Below, one piece after another: positions 15,071 to 23,914 of a stretch of DNA of 34,775 nucleotides; position 1 is the stretch's first letter, and each line of letters begins with the position of its first letter. A program made the translations under genes and the position numbers. The stretch is from the NCBI GenBank assembly GCA_030066135.1, contig JASJCD010000007.1, positions 1 through 34,775 on the forward strand, given 5' to 3'. The notes below the pieces were generated by a model that was given only the letters and a program-made list of their open reading frames with translations, searched no databases and was not told the DNA's origin. The stretch comes from Desulfobacterales bacterium (GTDB lineage Bacteria > Desulfobacterota > Desulfobacteria > Desulfobacterales > UBA5852).

Positions 15071-16195
15071 TCAGGCCGGCAGGATGAAGTCTTCCAGATC
15101 GAGAGAGTTGAGGACAACCGCCCGATCGGCTTCCACCCGGACCTGGTTTTCAAGCCGAATGCCGCCCCATTCGGGTAGATAAATACCGGGTTCGACGGTG
15201 ACGAGCATGCCGGCTTCCAACGTATCGTCGCTGCGGGGACTTAGCCGGGGCGCTTCGTGGATGCAAAGGCCGGTGCCGTGGCCCAGGCTGTGGCCGAACC
15301 GGCCGGCGAATCCGGCTTCACGGATGATGGTGCGCGCCACGGCGTCGACGGCACGTCCGGAGGCGCCGGCCCGGATGGCATCGATGGCGGCTGCCTGGGC
15401 CTGCTGTACCGTCCGGTAGCATTCCAGAAAGGTGTTATCCGGGGGGCCGCAGAACAAGGTCCGTGAGATATCGGAGCAATAGCCGTCGACCCGTGCCCCC
15501 CAGTCCAAAAGGAGCGGTTCGCCTTTCTGCAGTCGCCGCTGACCGGGAACGGCGTGCGGCCGGGCGCTGTTGGTTCCGGCCGCCACGATGATGGGAAAGG
15601 ACGGGCCTTCGGCGCCCGCGGAGCGCATGAAATCTTCCAGCATGCGGGCGATTTCGGCTTCGGTCATACCGGGGGCCAGCACACCCCGCAGTTTCCGGAA
15701 AGCGCTTTCGGCGCAGGCCACCGCTCGCAGGGTGGCGGCGATTTCCGCTTCATCCTTGCAGCCCCTCAGCTTTTCGACCACAGCTACCTGGGGCACAAGC
15801 GTGATTTCCGTCTCGGCCTCACCTATCTTGGCTTCCAGTTCAAGATGCTGCTTGACCGACATGCGCACGCTTTCGAAACCGATGCGGCCCAGGCCCAGTT
15901 CGACGAAGCGGTCGGCCAGTTCATCCAGGAGACCGTCGCGCTGACACACGACTTCGAAGCCGCCGGCCTCTTGCCGGGCCTGGAGCTCGTAGCGCGAATC
16001 CGTGATGAGCAGCATGCGCTTGGCAGCGATGATCAGCGCGCCCGCGGTTTCGTCGAATTGCCCGTCCTCGGCGCTGTAACCGCTCAGGTAGCGCCGGTTG
16101 GCCTCGATTAGGACCAAAAAAGCATCGAGATCGAGGGCCTGCATACTGGCGCGCAACCGGGCGATGCGCTGCGGGTATGGCAATGGCCTTGTCAT
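15071..16195 (-). CDS. Xaa-Pro peptidase, M24 family
   Basis: This 374-residue protein has an N-terminal creatinase-like domain (about 5-135) and a pita-bread metallopeptidase domain (about 145-374). The five metal ligands are visible: Asp231 (LLLDWGARVDGY), Asp242 (CSDISRT), His306 (GHSLGHGTG), Glu335 (VTVEPGIY) and Glu349 (GGIRLENQV). It should be an intact two-metal enzyme that removes an N-terminal residue before proline, or splits Xaa-Pro dipeptides (PepP/PepQ group). The ATG at 16195 has AAGGA four bases upstream. A longer frame to 16372 has no such site and an unconvincing N-terminus. It is divergent from the PEP/pyruvate-binding gene and followed by xerD, so it is probably housekeeping in cytoplasmic peptide turnover. 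Confidence 0.92.
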   Translation of the reverse strand: MTRPLPYPQRIARLRASMQALDLDAFLVLIEANRRYLSGYSAEDGQFDETAGALIIAAKRMLLITDSRYELQARQEAGGFEVVCQRDGLLDELADRFVELGLGRIGFESVRMSVKQHLELEAKIGEAETEITLVPQVAVVEKLRGCKDEAEIAATLRAVACAESAFRKLRGVLAPGMTEAEIARMLEDFMRSAGAEGPSFPIIVAAGTNSARPHAVPGQRRLQKGEPLLLDWGARVDGYCSDISRTLFCGPPDNTFLECYRTVQQAQAAAIDAIRAGASGRAVDAVARTIIREAGFAGRFGHSLGHGTGLCIHEAPRLSPRSDDTLEAGMLVTVEPGIYLPEWGGIRLENQVRVEADRAVVLNSLDLEDFILPA

Positions 16196-16348
16196 GGGTT
16201 CCTTTTCAAGTTTCGAGCGTGAGCCATCGGCGCACGGCGCCGGGTCCTTATCCGGTTGCCGCGATTTATAGGCCAAAGGTCTGCACGAAATCAAGCCCGG
16301 GCCTGTGTTTCCCCGCAGCGCACCGGTGCCCCGGAAGGCGTAAATCAC

Positions 16349-16377
16349 TTGACACGGCCTGGCAATTGACAAATAAA
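16349..16377 (+). promoter_or_regulatory. Candidate promoter of the PEP/pyruvate-binding gene
   Basis: A perfect TTGACA (16349-16354) and AATAAA (16372-16377, 4 of 6 matches) are exactly 17 bases apart, about 90 bases before the start codon. A second TTGACA lies at 16366-16371 inside the spacer. Confidence 0.4.
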
Positions 16378-16466
16378 CGGGGCTCAGCGCTTGCCGGCCC
16401 GCGTGGTGGCCGATACGCGCAGCGCCAATCCCGGCGGAACCGATCAGGCACAGAAGAGGAAGACGG

Positions 16467-19448
16467 GTGACGATTCAACTGGACGACCTACCGGAAGTTT
16501 ACGAGCAGAGCATTAAAAATTATCATATGCTGATGTCGCGGCGCGTGAAGGATATCCTTATTGTTGCCAGCCTTTTCGATGCCTGCATCATCAACCAGGA
16601 AATAAGATTCGAAGAGCGGATCGAAGCGTTCTATCGCGACCGCGAATATAACCGCCCGCCAACTGTGACCTGGGCGCATTCGGCGGCCACGGCTATGGTC
16701 TGTCTTGAAGAGAAGGATTTCGACCTGGTGATCACGACGCTTCTGGTCGGTGACGCCCAGGCCGCCGATCTGGGGGCGGCCATCAAACAGCGCTGGTCAC
16801 GGATGCCGGTCATGTTATTGGTGCACGAACCGACCGCTGTGCGCCATTTGAGACAGGGCGAGACCCGACCGGAAGGTGTGGATCAGGTAATCGTCTGGTC
16901 TCCTGATGCGGATCAGGTCACGGCCATGATTCAGTGCGCGGAAGACATGCTCAACGTTCACCAGGACACCCAGCGCGGCCGCGTACCTGTTATTTTGCTT
17001 GCGGGCAGCGCCGTCGTCCAGCTCTCGGCAATGCTGCCGCTCGTCTATCGCGAAATCAGGGCGCAGTCTGCGCTGAGCGTACAGGACGGGCGGGATGGGG
17101 AAGTCCGCCGACTGCTGCGCAAAGCGCGTCCCCGTGTGGTGCTGGCGACGGATTACGAATCGGCTGTCGATGCGGTGGATACATTTGCACCCTACCTGAT
17201 TGGCGTGATCGGCGTCTCGCCGGCGCCGGATGAAAAGGGCAATGGAAGCGATGCGGGCACGGGGCTGGATCTACTCCAGAAGATCCGCCGCATTGATCCG
17301 GCGCTGCCCTTCCTCCTGTTGGACGCCGATCGGCAGGAAGGCGTCGAGGTGGGTGCCACCGACGCCGTTGACATGCATTTCCGCGGCGAAGACCTCGCGG
17401 CGATGGTCAGCCGCTTCGTGCAGCAGCGGCTCGGTTTCGGCCCCATGGAAATTCGGGGTGCGGACGGTCGGGTGCTGGCACGGGCAGAGACCCTCTCGCA
17501 GCTCGAGCCCCTGGTCGACGAACTGGCCACGAATGTCTTGTGGGACCATATCCGCAGTCACGACTTCACCCGCTGGCTGCGCGCACGGGGCGAACTGCTG
17601 CTGGCCGAACGGCTGCAGGCCTTCGAGATCGCCGCCCCGGAGAATGCGCCGCCGGGCGCATCGCGGGAACTCCTGGGAGACCTCCTCAAGGCGCGCCGCA
17701 TAAACCGGCTGCAGGAAACGATCATCAATTTCGACCGCGAGCGTTTCGACCTTGAAGCTGGTTTCTACCGGATCGGCCGGGGATCCCTGGGCGGCAAGGC
17801 CCGTGGTCTGCTTTTCCTGGCATCCCAGTTGGGCCCGGATCCACGCTGGAAGGATCAATTCCCGCAGATCGACCTGGTTGTGCCGCGCGCCCTCGTGCTG
17901 ACCACCGATGTTTTCGACGCGTTCATAGCAGCCAATGGGCTGCAGGTCCGCGCCCGCACGCAGATGTCCGACACGGAGATCGCCGGCCGGTTCATGGCGG
18001 CCCCGCTGCCGAAGGAAGCGGTCGCCGACCTGGATGCCTATCTGGCGCGGATGGCGCAGCCGCTGGCGGTGCGTTCCTCCAGCCTGCTGGAGGATTCGCT
18101 TTCACGTCCCTATGCCGGCATTTACAAGACCTACATGCTGCCCAATGATCATGCCGATCGGCAGGTGCGCCTGGCCGAGCTCATGACGGCCATCAAGCTG
18201 ATCTATGCTTCCACCTTCTTCGAGGAGCCGCGTGCCTTTGCAGCGCGCACCCAGCAGAAGCCGGACGAAGAAAAAATGGCCGTGGTGATTCAAACCCTCA
18301 TCGGCCAGAAGCATGAAGACCTCTATCTGCCGGCCATCTCAGGTGTGGCCCAGTCCTACAACTACTATCCCGCAGCGCCCATGCAGCCGGAGGACGGGAT
18401 TGCCAATATCGCTGTGGGCCTGGGAAAATCGGTTGTGGATGGCGAAAGAACCCTGCGCTTCTGCCCGCGCTACCCTCAGCACCTGCCGCAGTTCTCGACC
18501 GTCGACGATATGCTCGACAATGCCCAGCGCCACTACTACGGGCTGAGGATGCAAGCCTCGCCCCTGACGCTCGGCATCGACGCCGACGCCACGCTGGTCA
18601 AACGGGAAATCGGCGACGGCGACCCGCCGGATCTGATGCGCCTGAGCGCCAGCACCTACCTGCCGGAAGAACACCGCGTCAAAGACGCCAACGTGGCCGG
18701 CGGCTATCCGCTGGTGACCTTCGCGCCCGTTTTGAAGTATGATGCCCTGCCGCTGGCCGCGATCTTGAAGGCACTCCTCGCCGTCGGAACAAAGGGCATT
18801 GGCCGGGCCGTGGATATCGAATTCTGCATCCACACCCCCGGGGAAGCCGATGGCCGCCCGCAAATGTCCATCCTTCAGATTCGACCCATGGCCGGTCGGG
18901 CGGAGACCGCCGATGTCGCCATCCGGGACGACGATGGCAAGCATGCTTTCTGCTATTCGGAAAATGCACTGGGCAACGGGATCATTGCGGACCTGGTGGA
19001 TATCGTCTATGTCAAACCGACGGATTTCGACCCGGCCAAAACACCCGCCATCGCCAAGGAGATCGCGCGCATCAATGCCGAATTGAGCCAAGCCGGTGAG
19101 CGCTACCTCCTGATCGGACCGGGGCGCTGGGGCTCGGCCGACCCCTGGCTGGGCATACCGGTAAACTGGGCCGATATCTCCGGGGCGGCCGCCATTGTCG
19201 AGACAACCCACGAGGCGCTCAGCGTCGATCCGTCCCAGGGGTCCCATTTTTTTCACAACCTGACATCGCTGGGTATGAGTTATCTCAACATCACCGCCGA
19301 CAGCGACGATTTCATCAAGCCCGGCTGGTTTGCCTCCCATCCCGTCATGCGGGTCACACGCTACCTGTCCCATATCCGGCTCGAAAGACCGATGATCATC
19401 AAGGTCGACGGCCGCAGTTCGCGCGGCATCATCCGCGACTCCCGGTAG
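16467..19448 (+). CDS. Large PEP/pyruvate-binding (PPDK_N) protein with two degenerate receiver-like domains
   Basis: This 993-residue cytoplasmic protein has two alpha/beta segments at its N-terminus (about 26-165 and 172-322) that look like response-regulator receivers. The usual phosphorylated Asp is missing at both expected strand ends (DLVITTLLVGD and YLIGVIGVSP). From about 430 the protein matches the ATP-binding N-terminal domain of pyruvate phosphate dikinase/PEP synthase. Visible motifs are GSLGGKARGL (439-448), the PLAVRSSSLLEDS core with YAGIYKTYM after it, a long second lobe with TKGIGRAVDIEF and SILQIRP, and LIGPGRWGS. I see neither the mobile phosphohistidine domain nor the C-terminal PEP-binding barrel, so it is probably not a complete dikinase. 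It could be a nucleotide-dependent phosphotransferase or sensor. It is followed by a threonine ammonia-lyase gene. Confidence 0.8.
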   Translation: MTIQLDDLPEVYEQSIKNYHMLMSRRVKDILIVASLFDACIINQEIRFEERIEAFYRDREYNRPPTVTWAHSAATAMVCLEEKDFDLVITTLLVGDAQAADLGAAIKQRWSRMPVMLLVHEPTAVRHLRQGETRPEGVDQVIVWSPDADQVTAMIQCAEDMLNVHQDTQRGRVPVILLAGSAVVQLSAMLPLVYREIRAQSALSVQDGRDGEVRRLLRKARPRVVLATDYESAVDAVDTFAPYLIGVIGVSPAPDEKGNGSDAGTGLDLLQKIRRIDPALPFLLLDADRQEGVEVGATDAVDMHFRGEDLAAMVSRFVQQRLGFGPMEIRGADGRVLARAETLSQLEPLVDELATNVLWDHIRSHDFTRWLRARGELLLAERLQAFEIAAPENAPPGASRELLGDLLKARRINRLQETIINFDRERFDLEAGFYRIGRGSLGGKARGLLFLASQLGPDPRWKDQFPQIDLVVPRALVLTTDVFDAFIAANGLQVRARTQMSDTEIAGRFMAAPLPKEAVADLDAYLARMAQPLAVRSSSLLEDSLSRPYAGIYKTYMLPNDHADRQVRLAELMTAIKLIYASTFFEEPRAFAARTQQKPDEEKMAVVIQTLIGQKHEDLYLPAISGVAQSYNYYPAAPMQPEDGIANIAVGLGKSVVDGERTLRFCPRYPQHLPQFSTVDDMLDNAQRHYYGLRMQASPLTLGIDADATLVKREIGDGDPPDLMRLSASTYLPEEHRVKDANVAGGYPLVTFAPVLKYDALPLAAILKALLAVGTKGIGRAVDIEFCIHTPGEADGRPQMSILQIRPMAGRAETADVAIRDDDGKHAFCYSENALGNGIIADLVDIVYVKPTDFDPAKTPAIAKEIARINAELSQAGERYLLIGPGRWGSADPWLGIPVNWADISGAAAIVETTHEALSVDPSQGSHFFHNLTSLGMSYLNITADSDDFIKPGWFASHPVMRVTRYLSHIRLERPMIIKVDGRSSRGIIRDSR

Positions 19449-19613
19449 AACTGCGCCCCGCCAGGACCGCGAGGCCATGACAACGGGGCGAACAGGGTGC
19501 CGGATCGAAACCCGGGCGAACCAACGGCCGACCCGCCTGGCTGTCGGCGGCTTACGGATGCACGAAAAGGTCTTATCATTGAACGGGACCACAACGCACC
19601 GGGAGAGACGACC

Positions 19614-20819
19614 ATGCTGAACCTCGAGGCTGTGTACGAAGCCGACCGCCGCATCCGCGACCGCATTCTGCGGACGCCGCTGGTATATTCCCCCGCCCTG
19701 AGTCAGATGTTCGACGCTGAAATCCACTTGAAAATGGAGAACCTCCAGAAAACCGGTTCGTTTAAGATCCGAGGGGCACTCAACACGATCATGGCCCGGG
19801 GCGAGCGCCTGCCGCCCCTCGGTGTCGTGGCCGGTTCGGCCGGGAACCATGCCCAGGGGGTCGCCCTGGCCGCCCGGCAGGCGGGTGTGCCCGCCACCAT
19901 CATCATGCCTCAGGGCGCCTCGATTTCCAAGCAGGAGGCCACCCGCAATTACGGCGGCAAGGTGATCCTCGAGGGCCAAAGCGTATCCGAGAGCATTGCC
20001 GCGGCCCGTCGGCTGGCGCGGGAGGGGCGTGCCTTTATTCATCCCTTTGATGACCCTGACATCATTGCCGGACAGGGGACGATCGCACTGGAAATCATGG
20101 CGGATCTTCCCGACGTCGACACCGTCCTCGTGCCGGTGGGCGGCGGGGGGTTCATCGCCGGCATCGCGCTGACCGTGAAGCATCTGAATCCCGCGGTCAG
20201 GATCATCGGCGTGGAGACCACCGCCTGCCCTTCGGCCTCGACGGCGCTGGAAAAACAGGCCGTGGCCTGTGTCCCCAGCCAGCCTTCAATCGCCGACGGG
20301 ATCAATGTCCGGCAAGTCGGGGAGACCCCCTTCGAAATCATTCGTTCCAAGGTGGACGAGATCGTCTGTGTCGACGAAGATCGCATTGCCGCCGCGATTT
20401 TGCTGCTCATGGAACGCAAGAAAATCGTGGCCGAAGGGGCCGGTGCCGCCCCGTTGGCAGCGCTGATGAGCGGTGCAGTCAGGCTCGCCAAGGGGAACCG
20501 GGCGGTCCTGATGATAAGCGGGGGCAACCTGGACAGCCCGCTTCTGGGTCGGATTATCAGCCGGGGGTTGACCCAGAGCGGGCGCATCATGCGGGTGGGG
20601 GTCGAGTTGCGGGATGTGCCCGGGGCCCTGGCCCGTCTGCTGGCGCTCATCGCCGGCCAAAACGCCAACGTATTGCACATCTACCATAACCGCAGCCGAC
20701 GGGACCTGCCCATCAACCTGACGGTGGTCGAACTCGAACTCGAGACCCGCGGTGAAGCCCATGTGACCGAGGTCGAACAGGCACTGCGTGATGCCGGGTA
20801 CGCCCTGAGTCACTGCTGA
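19614..20819 (+). CDS. ilvA: Threonine ammonia-lyase (threonine dehydratase) with C-terminal ACT domain
   Basis: This 401-residue PLP enzyme has the PLP lysine Lys51 (KTGSFKIRGA), SAGNHAQG for phosphate and substrate binding, and the glycine loop PVGGGGFIAG. A single ACT domain follows at the C-terminus (about 325-401, VELRDVPGALARLLALI). This is the shorter form, like TdcB/CTN-type dehydratases with one ACT domain, as opposed to the 510-residue E. coli IlvA with two ACT-like domains. It turns L-threonine into 2-oxobutanoate and ammonia. That feeds isoleucine synthesis or threonine breakdown, and the ACT domain suggests amino-acid feedback. The ATG at 19614 has GGGAGAG six bases upstream; a longer frame from 19497 is unlikely. 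It lies 165 bases after the PEP/pyruvate-binding gene on the same strand. Confidence 0.93.
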   Translation: MLNLEAVYEADRRIRDRILRTPLVYSPALSQMFDAEIHLKMENLQKTGSFKIRGALNTIMARGERLPPLGVVAGSAGNHAQGVALAARQAGVPATIIMPQGASISKQEATRNYGGKVILEGQSVSESIAAARRLAREGRAFIHPFDDPDIIAGQGTIALEIMADLPDVDTVLVPVGGGGFIAGIALTVKHLNPAVRIIGVETTACPSASTALEKQAVACVPSQPSIADGINVRQVGETPFEIIRSKVDEIVCVDEDRIAAAILLLMERKKIVAEGAGAAPLAALMSGAVRLAKGNRAVLMISGGNLDSPLLGRIISRGLTQSGRIMRVGVELRDVPGALARLLALIAGQNANVLHIYHNRSRRDLPINLTVVELELETRGEAHVTEVEQALRDAGYALSHC

Positions 20820-20927
20820 TACCCGGAGACAATTGATTGCGGCCCTTTGCCTTGACCACCGCCATCTCGCCCTGAGGACGGTTGTGTTCTCCCCAACGTT
20901 CAAGCCCGCCGGACGCGCTGCGGTCTC

Positions 20928-20953
20928 CATGCGGGCGACCAATCGCCCGCATG
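20928..20953. terminator. Perfect 11-bp hairpin between convergent genes
   Basis: CATGCGGGCGA (20928-20938) pairs perfectly with TCGCCCGCATG (20943-20953) around a CCAA loop. It lies between the threonine ammonia-lyase and zinc-ribbon genes, which point at each other. No T-run follows on either strand, so if it terminates transcription it is not a standard intrinsic terminator. Confidence 0.5.
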
Positions 20954-21033
20954 CACTCGAATCGGCCGTTTGAAATGCCAGGGGGGCAATTGGGGTTTAA
21001 ACGCCAGCCGCGAAGGCAACCGGCCACGACAGG

Positions 21034-22293
21034 CTAGAGGTTGGCGGCCAGCCGCAGATGGCTGCGGCTGACGGCAATGTTCAATTCGGTATTGACCAGG
21101 TCGTGGTGATGGGCCTCGAAAGGCAGGTAGACGAGAAGATATTTTTGGGGGCGCACGTCGATGGCCGGCAACAGATCGGGAACCCGGCTGGCAGGGCGCA
21201 GGAAGCCGGCCAGGTTGATCTTGATCGTATCCAGCGCTTCCTTGACGGGAAGGTTGGCCGTCTGCACCCCCTGTTCGGGAATCCGGTCGTCCATCCGCGT
21301 TATCGGCCGGGCCAGTGTCAGGGCGCGGGCCAGACGAAGCAGCACCCCGGGGCGCACCTTGAAGGCCGGCGCCCAGAAGCGAAAAGGAAGTGCTTCCCAC
21401 CCGGGCTGCACGGCCAGCGGCAGGTTGGCGGCGCGCACGAGGTCGGCATAGTTCTCGAGGGCCAGCCCGCGGACTTCGGCTTTGATGCGCCAGAAGGGGA
21501 GATAGATCGCATCCGCCGAGCGGGATGCGACCCGTGCAAAGCCCACGGGCTCAAAACGGTCGCGTCCCGGTCGCCATAGCGACTGGCAGTGGCGACAGAT
21601 CAGCACGCAGGCATCGCGGTCGCCCTGCATGTCCCACCCGCAGGCCGGGCAGAGGGTGGGCAGGAAGCGGATCCGCCAGTCAGGCGCCCCGCCGGGGAGC
21701 TCGTCCGCCAGGTTTTCGGCTTTCAGGCGGCTGCCGGTAGGGCGGTTCAGAACGCCGTCGTACAGGCCATTGCCGATATAGAAGGGCGCATAGATCATGC
21801 TCAGCGATTCGCCCACATGGGCCTGGTGAACGACCGGCGAGGGGGACTCCTGGGCAAAACGCTGTGTCAGCTGGGCTGCGGCCGCGGACGCATCGCTCGT
21901 CGGGTGGATGAAATAGCCGGGAACGTCCGGCGACACAAACTGCAGCTTGAGGGCCTGGCTGCGCAGCCCGACCGACACGGGGAAATGGCTGGAGACGGCC
22001 GCCTGGTGACTGACATCAACGAAACGATGGGCAACGCCCTTCGGGCTGTAGGCGAACAGCATGCCCCGAAAGTGCCAGTAGGGGTAATAGATCAGCTCCT
22101 GGCCTGCGGGGGCCTTGTGAGGCAGTCGATAACGGAAATACCCGCTCTCCAATAGATAGGATTTGACCCGACAGAAGACGCAGTTGAACAGGCGGTCGGT
22201 TTCGGCCAGTTCCGCCGGGGCGCCGCACTGGGGGCACTGGTAGTCGATGCGCAGATTAGAGCTTTTCACCGCAGGCCACGCAGAAGACCGCAT
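21034..22293 (-). CDS. Zinc-ribbon protein of unknown function, paired with the SPFH gene
   Basis: This roughly 419-residue protein has two four-cysteine zinc ribbons: CPQC...CVFC near residue 20 and CPAC...CRHC near 230. The rest is strand-rich and aromatic (LIYYPYWHFRG, MIYAPFYIGNGLYDG, IYLPFWRIKAEVRG, YLLVYLPFEAHHHDL). The repeated 'Y-x-P-F/Y-W' segments look like an internally duplicated beta-domain. No signal peptide or clear membrane helix is seen and I do not recognise a named family. The start is uncertain. The ATG at 22293 overlaps the SPFH gene end by 38 bases; a GTG at 22269 would overlap less. Overlap and shared strand imply translation coupling with the SPFH protein and a common function. 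No catalytic motif is visible. Confidence 0.75.
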   Translation of the reverse strand: MRSSAWPAVKSSNLRIDYQCPQCGAPAELAETDRLFNCVFCRVKSYLLESGYFRYRLPHKAPAGQELIYYPYWHFRGMLFAYSPKGVAHRFVDVSHQAAVSSHFPVSVGLRSQALKLQFVSPDVPGYFIHPTSDASAAAAQLTQRFAQESPSPVVHQAHVGESLSMIYAPFYIGNGLYDGVLNRPTGSRLKAENLADELPGGAPDWRIRFLPTLCPACGWDMQGDRDACVLICRHCQSLWRPGRDRFEPVGFARVASRSADAIYLPFWRIKAEVRGLALENYADLVRAANLPLAVQPGWEALPFRFWAPAFKVRPGVLLRLARALTLARPITRMDDRIPEQGVQTANLPVKEALDTIKINLAGFLRPASRVPDLLPAIDVRPQKYLLVYLPFEAHHHDLVNTELNIAVSRSHLRLAANL

Positions 22294-23389
22294 CACTTAA
22301 ATTCTCGGCACCGCATTGGCCGCAGGTGCGGGCCGCCGGTTGCGCTTCCGCCTCCTGGCCGCAGCGCGAGCAAAAGCGGGCGTTGGGGGTCAGGTTCTTG
22401 CCGCACTGGATGCATTGGCGGAAGACCAACTGCTGGTGACCGCAGTGGGGGCAGAAACGGGCCTCGGCGGGAAGCGTTCCCGTGCATTCATGGCATTGGG
22501 CCTCGCGGGTGGACGGGTCCCTGGAAGGGGCCTGCCCCCCGAAATACTGGGCGAACATGGCCGGCAGCATCAAACCGATGCCGGCGCCCATGCCGGCCCC
22601 GGCGGCATCGCCCTCGGATGCGGCCGCTTTTTCCATGGCCATGGCGGCTTTCATTTGCATCAGTTTGTTCATGTCGTCGAAAACCCCCACACGGCTGCGA
22701 TCGTCGATGGCCTGTTGGACTTCGGGTGGCGGGGTGACGGCATTGATGTAAAGATGCGAGAGGCCCAGACCGAAATGGGTGAAGTCTTCCTGGAGCCGCT
22801 TGACCAGGCCGGTGGACAACTCGTCGTATTGCGAGGGCAGATTGATGATGGAGTCGAGCGTCTCTCCCATGTAGTCGTTGAAGCGCGACACGATTACCCG
22901 ATTGAGATATTCCTCGATGGCTTCGGTGGTGTAGATGCCCTGTGTTCCCACCAGACGGTTGATCATCAGGACCGGCTGGAGGACCTGCAGGTTGAAAACC
23001 CCGAAGGCCCGCAGGCGGATGAGCCCCAGTTCCGAATCCTTGAAGGCCACGGGATCGCGGGTGCCCCACTTGAGGTTGGTGAAGGTCTTCATATTGACGA
23101 AGTAGACCTCCGCCCGCAAAGGGCTCGACATCCCCCAGGGCAGGCTGGCGATTTTGGTGAGAATGGGGATATTACCGGTCTTGAGGGTATGCCGTCCCGG
23201 GCCGAATGCTTCCAGCGCCTTGCCTTTGTAATAGAATACGGCGGCCTGATTCTCCCTTACGGTCATCTGGGCACCGTATTTGATTTCACCCGAACCTTCC
23301 TCGGGGAGACGGTGCACCAGTTCCTGGCCGGTTTCGTCGAACCACTCCAGGTTCTCCAGGAATACGAGATTCATGCGGTTGATGCTCAT
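22256..23389 (-). CDS. SPFH domain protein with three C-terminal zinc ribbons (YdjI-like, virion-core-protein type)
   Basis: This 377-residue protein starts MSINRMNLVFLENLEWFD. The SPFH (band 7) region at about 35-250 includes RENQAAVFYYKGKALEAFGPGRHTL and, further on, RAFGVFNLQV. A helix, a Gly/Ala-rich stretch (AGAGMGAGIGLMLPAMFAQYFGG) and three zinc ribbons follow: CHEC...CPHC, CIQC...CSRC and CGQC...CVAC. This matches the bacterial YdjI-like group, sometimes named after a poxvirus virion core protein, which forms membrane-associated scaffolds. The ATG at 23389 has AGGAGGG seven bases upstream, an excellent ribosome site, so an upstream codon at 23431 is rejected. The zinc-ribbon gene downstream overlaps it. 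A small membrane-protein gene and an actin gene lie divergently upstream. Confidence 0.88.
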   Translation of the reverse strand: MSINRMNLVFLENLEWFDETGQELVHRLPEEGSGEIKYGAQMTVRENQAAVFYYKGKALEAFGPGRHTLKTGNIPILTKIASLPWGMSSPLRAEVYFVNMKTFTNLKWGTRDPVAFKDSELGLIRLRAFGVFNLQVLQPVLMINRLVGTQGIYTTEAIEEYLNRVIVSRFNDYMGETLDSIINLPSQYDELSTGLVKRLQEDFTHFGLGLSHLYINAVTPPPEVQQAIDDRSRVGVFDDMNKLMQMKAAMAMEKAAASEGDAAGAGMGAGIGLMLPAMFAQYFGGQAPSRDPSTREAQCHECTGTLPAEARFCPHCGHQQLVFRQCIQCGKNLTPNARFCSRCGQEAEAQPAARTCGQCGAENLSDAVFCVACGEKL

Positions 23390-23425
23390 GTGAAGGCCCT
23401 CCTGCCGGATTAGGGGTAGAATTTC

Positions 23426-23454
23426 ACTCAATCACGCCGCAAAGGTCCTGTCAA
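23426..23454 (-). promoter_or_regulatory. Candidate promoter of the SPFH gene
   Basis: On the minus strand, a perfect TTGACA (plus 23449-23454) is followed after 17 bases by TTGAGT (23426-23431, 3 of 6). It lies 37 bases before the ATG. Confidence 0.4.
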
Positions 23455-23578
23455 TTGCAGGCCGCGCTTTTGGTCTCCCGCCCGGCGATACTTGCGTTCG
23501 ACGCCTCGAGATGTTATGGCTGCCGGCGCTTGGTGACGCGCCCACCGCATTGAGACCACGGATTCGAGGATGCTGCGT

Positions 23579-23728
23579 ATGACGACCCGATATCAATCCC
23601 TCAAGGACCGCCTGCAATTTCTCAAGGCACCGGCGATCGTCGTTTTGATCCTGGCAGGATTCGTGCTCGAATTCGTCGTCGAGCTGCCCTTCCGGATCAT
23701 GGCTGCGGCAGCGGGCAAACGTTTCTGA
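23579..23728 (+). CDS. 49-residue single-helix membrane protein
   Basis: This short frame encodes 49 residues: a charged start MTTRYQSLKDRLQFLK, a hydrophobic segment APAIVVLILAGFVLEFVV (about 17-34), then ELPFRIMAAAAGKRF. One membrane helix with the N-terminus inside is predicted. The ATG at 23579 has GAGG nine bases upstream; an in-frame ATG at 23570 touches the GAGG and is less likely. It lies between the divergent SPFH gene and the actin gene, 186 bases before the latter. I know no named family. The good ribosome site and amphipathic-then-hydrophobic layout support it, but the frame is short enough to be chance. Confidence 0.55.
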   Translation: MTTRYQSLKDRLQFLKAPAIVVLILAGFVLEFVVELPFRIMAAAAGKRF

Positions 23729-23765
23729 ATGGCGCCTGGGGAAGATTTTAGTGTTCCTGGCGATT

Positions 23766-23794
23766 TTGACTTGCCGCGGTCGATTCGTTATACA
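23766..23794 (+). promoter_or_regulatory. Promoter of the actin-like gene, overlapped by a palindrome
   Basis: TTGACT (23766-23771) and TATACA (23789-23794) are exactly 17 bases apart, the best sigma-70 match in the window. A 14-base palindrome, CGTTAT-AC-ATAACG (23786-23799), covers the -10 box and is a likely repressor site. The leader would be about 115 bases. Confidence 0.55.
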
Positions 23795-23914
23795 TAACGC
23801 GCGCAGGCATTCCTTAGCGGCACCGCCATCATTCACCGTCCGGGGGACAATGCCCGCTTGGCATGTTCGCGCGGCCAACATTTACTTCCATCTCCAACGC
23901 CCGGGGAGGCCGGT

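Noticed and set aside
18339-20183. 614-codon minus-strand open frame across two genes
   Set aside because: It overlaps the PEP/pyruvate-binding and threonine ammonia-lyase genes, which have clear family motifs. Its product looks like random GC-rich translation.
23432-23881. 149-codon minus-strand frame in the SPFH-actin gap
   Set aside because: It has no ribosome site, domain or hydrophobic pattern, and would overlie the actin promoter and the small membrane-protein gene.
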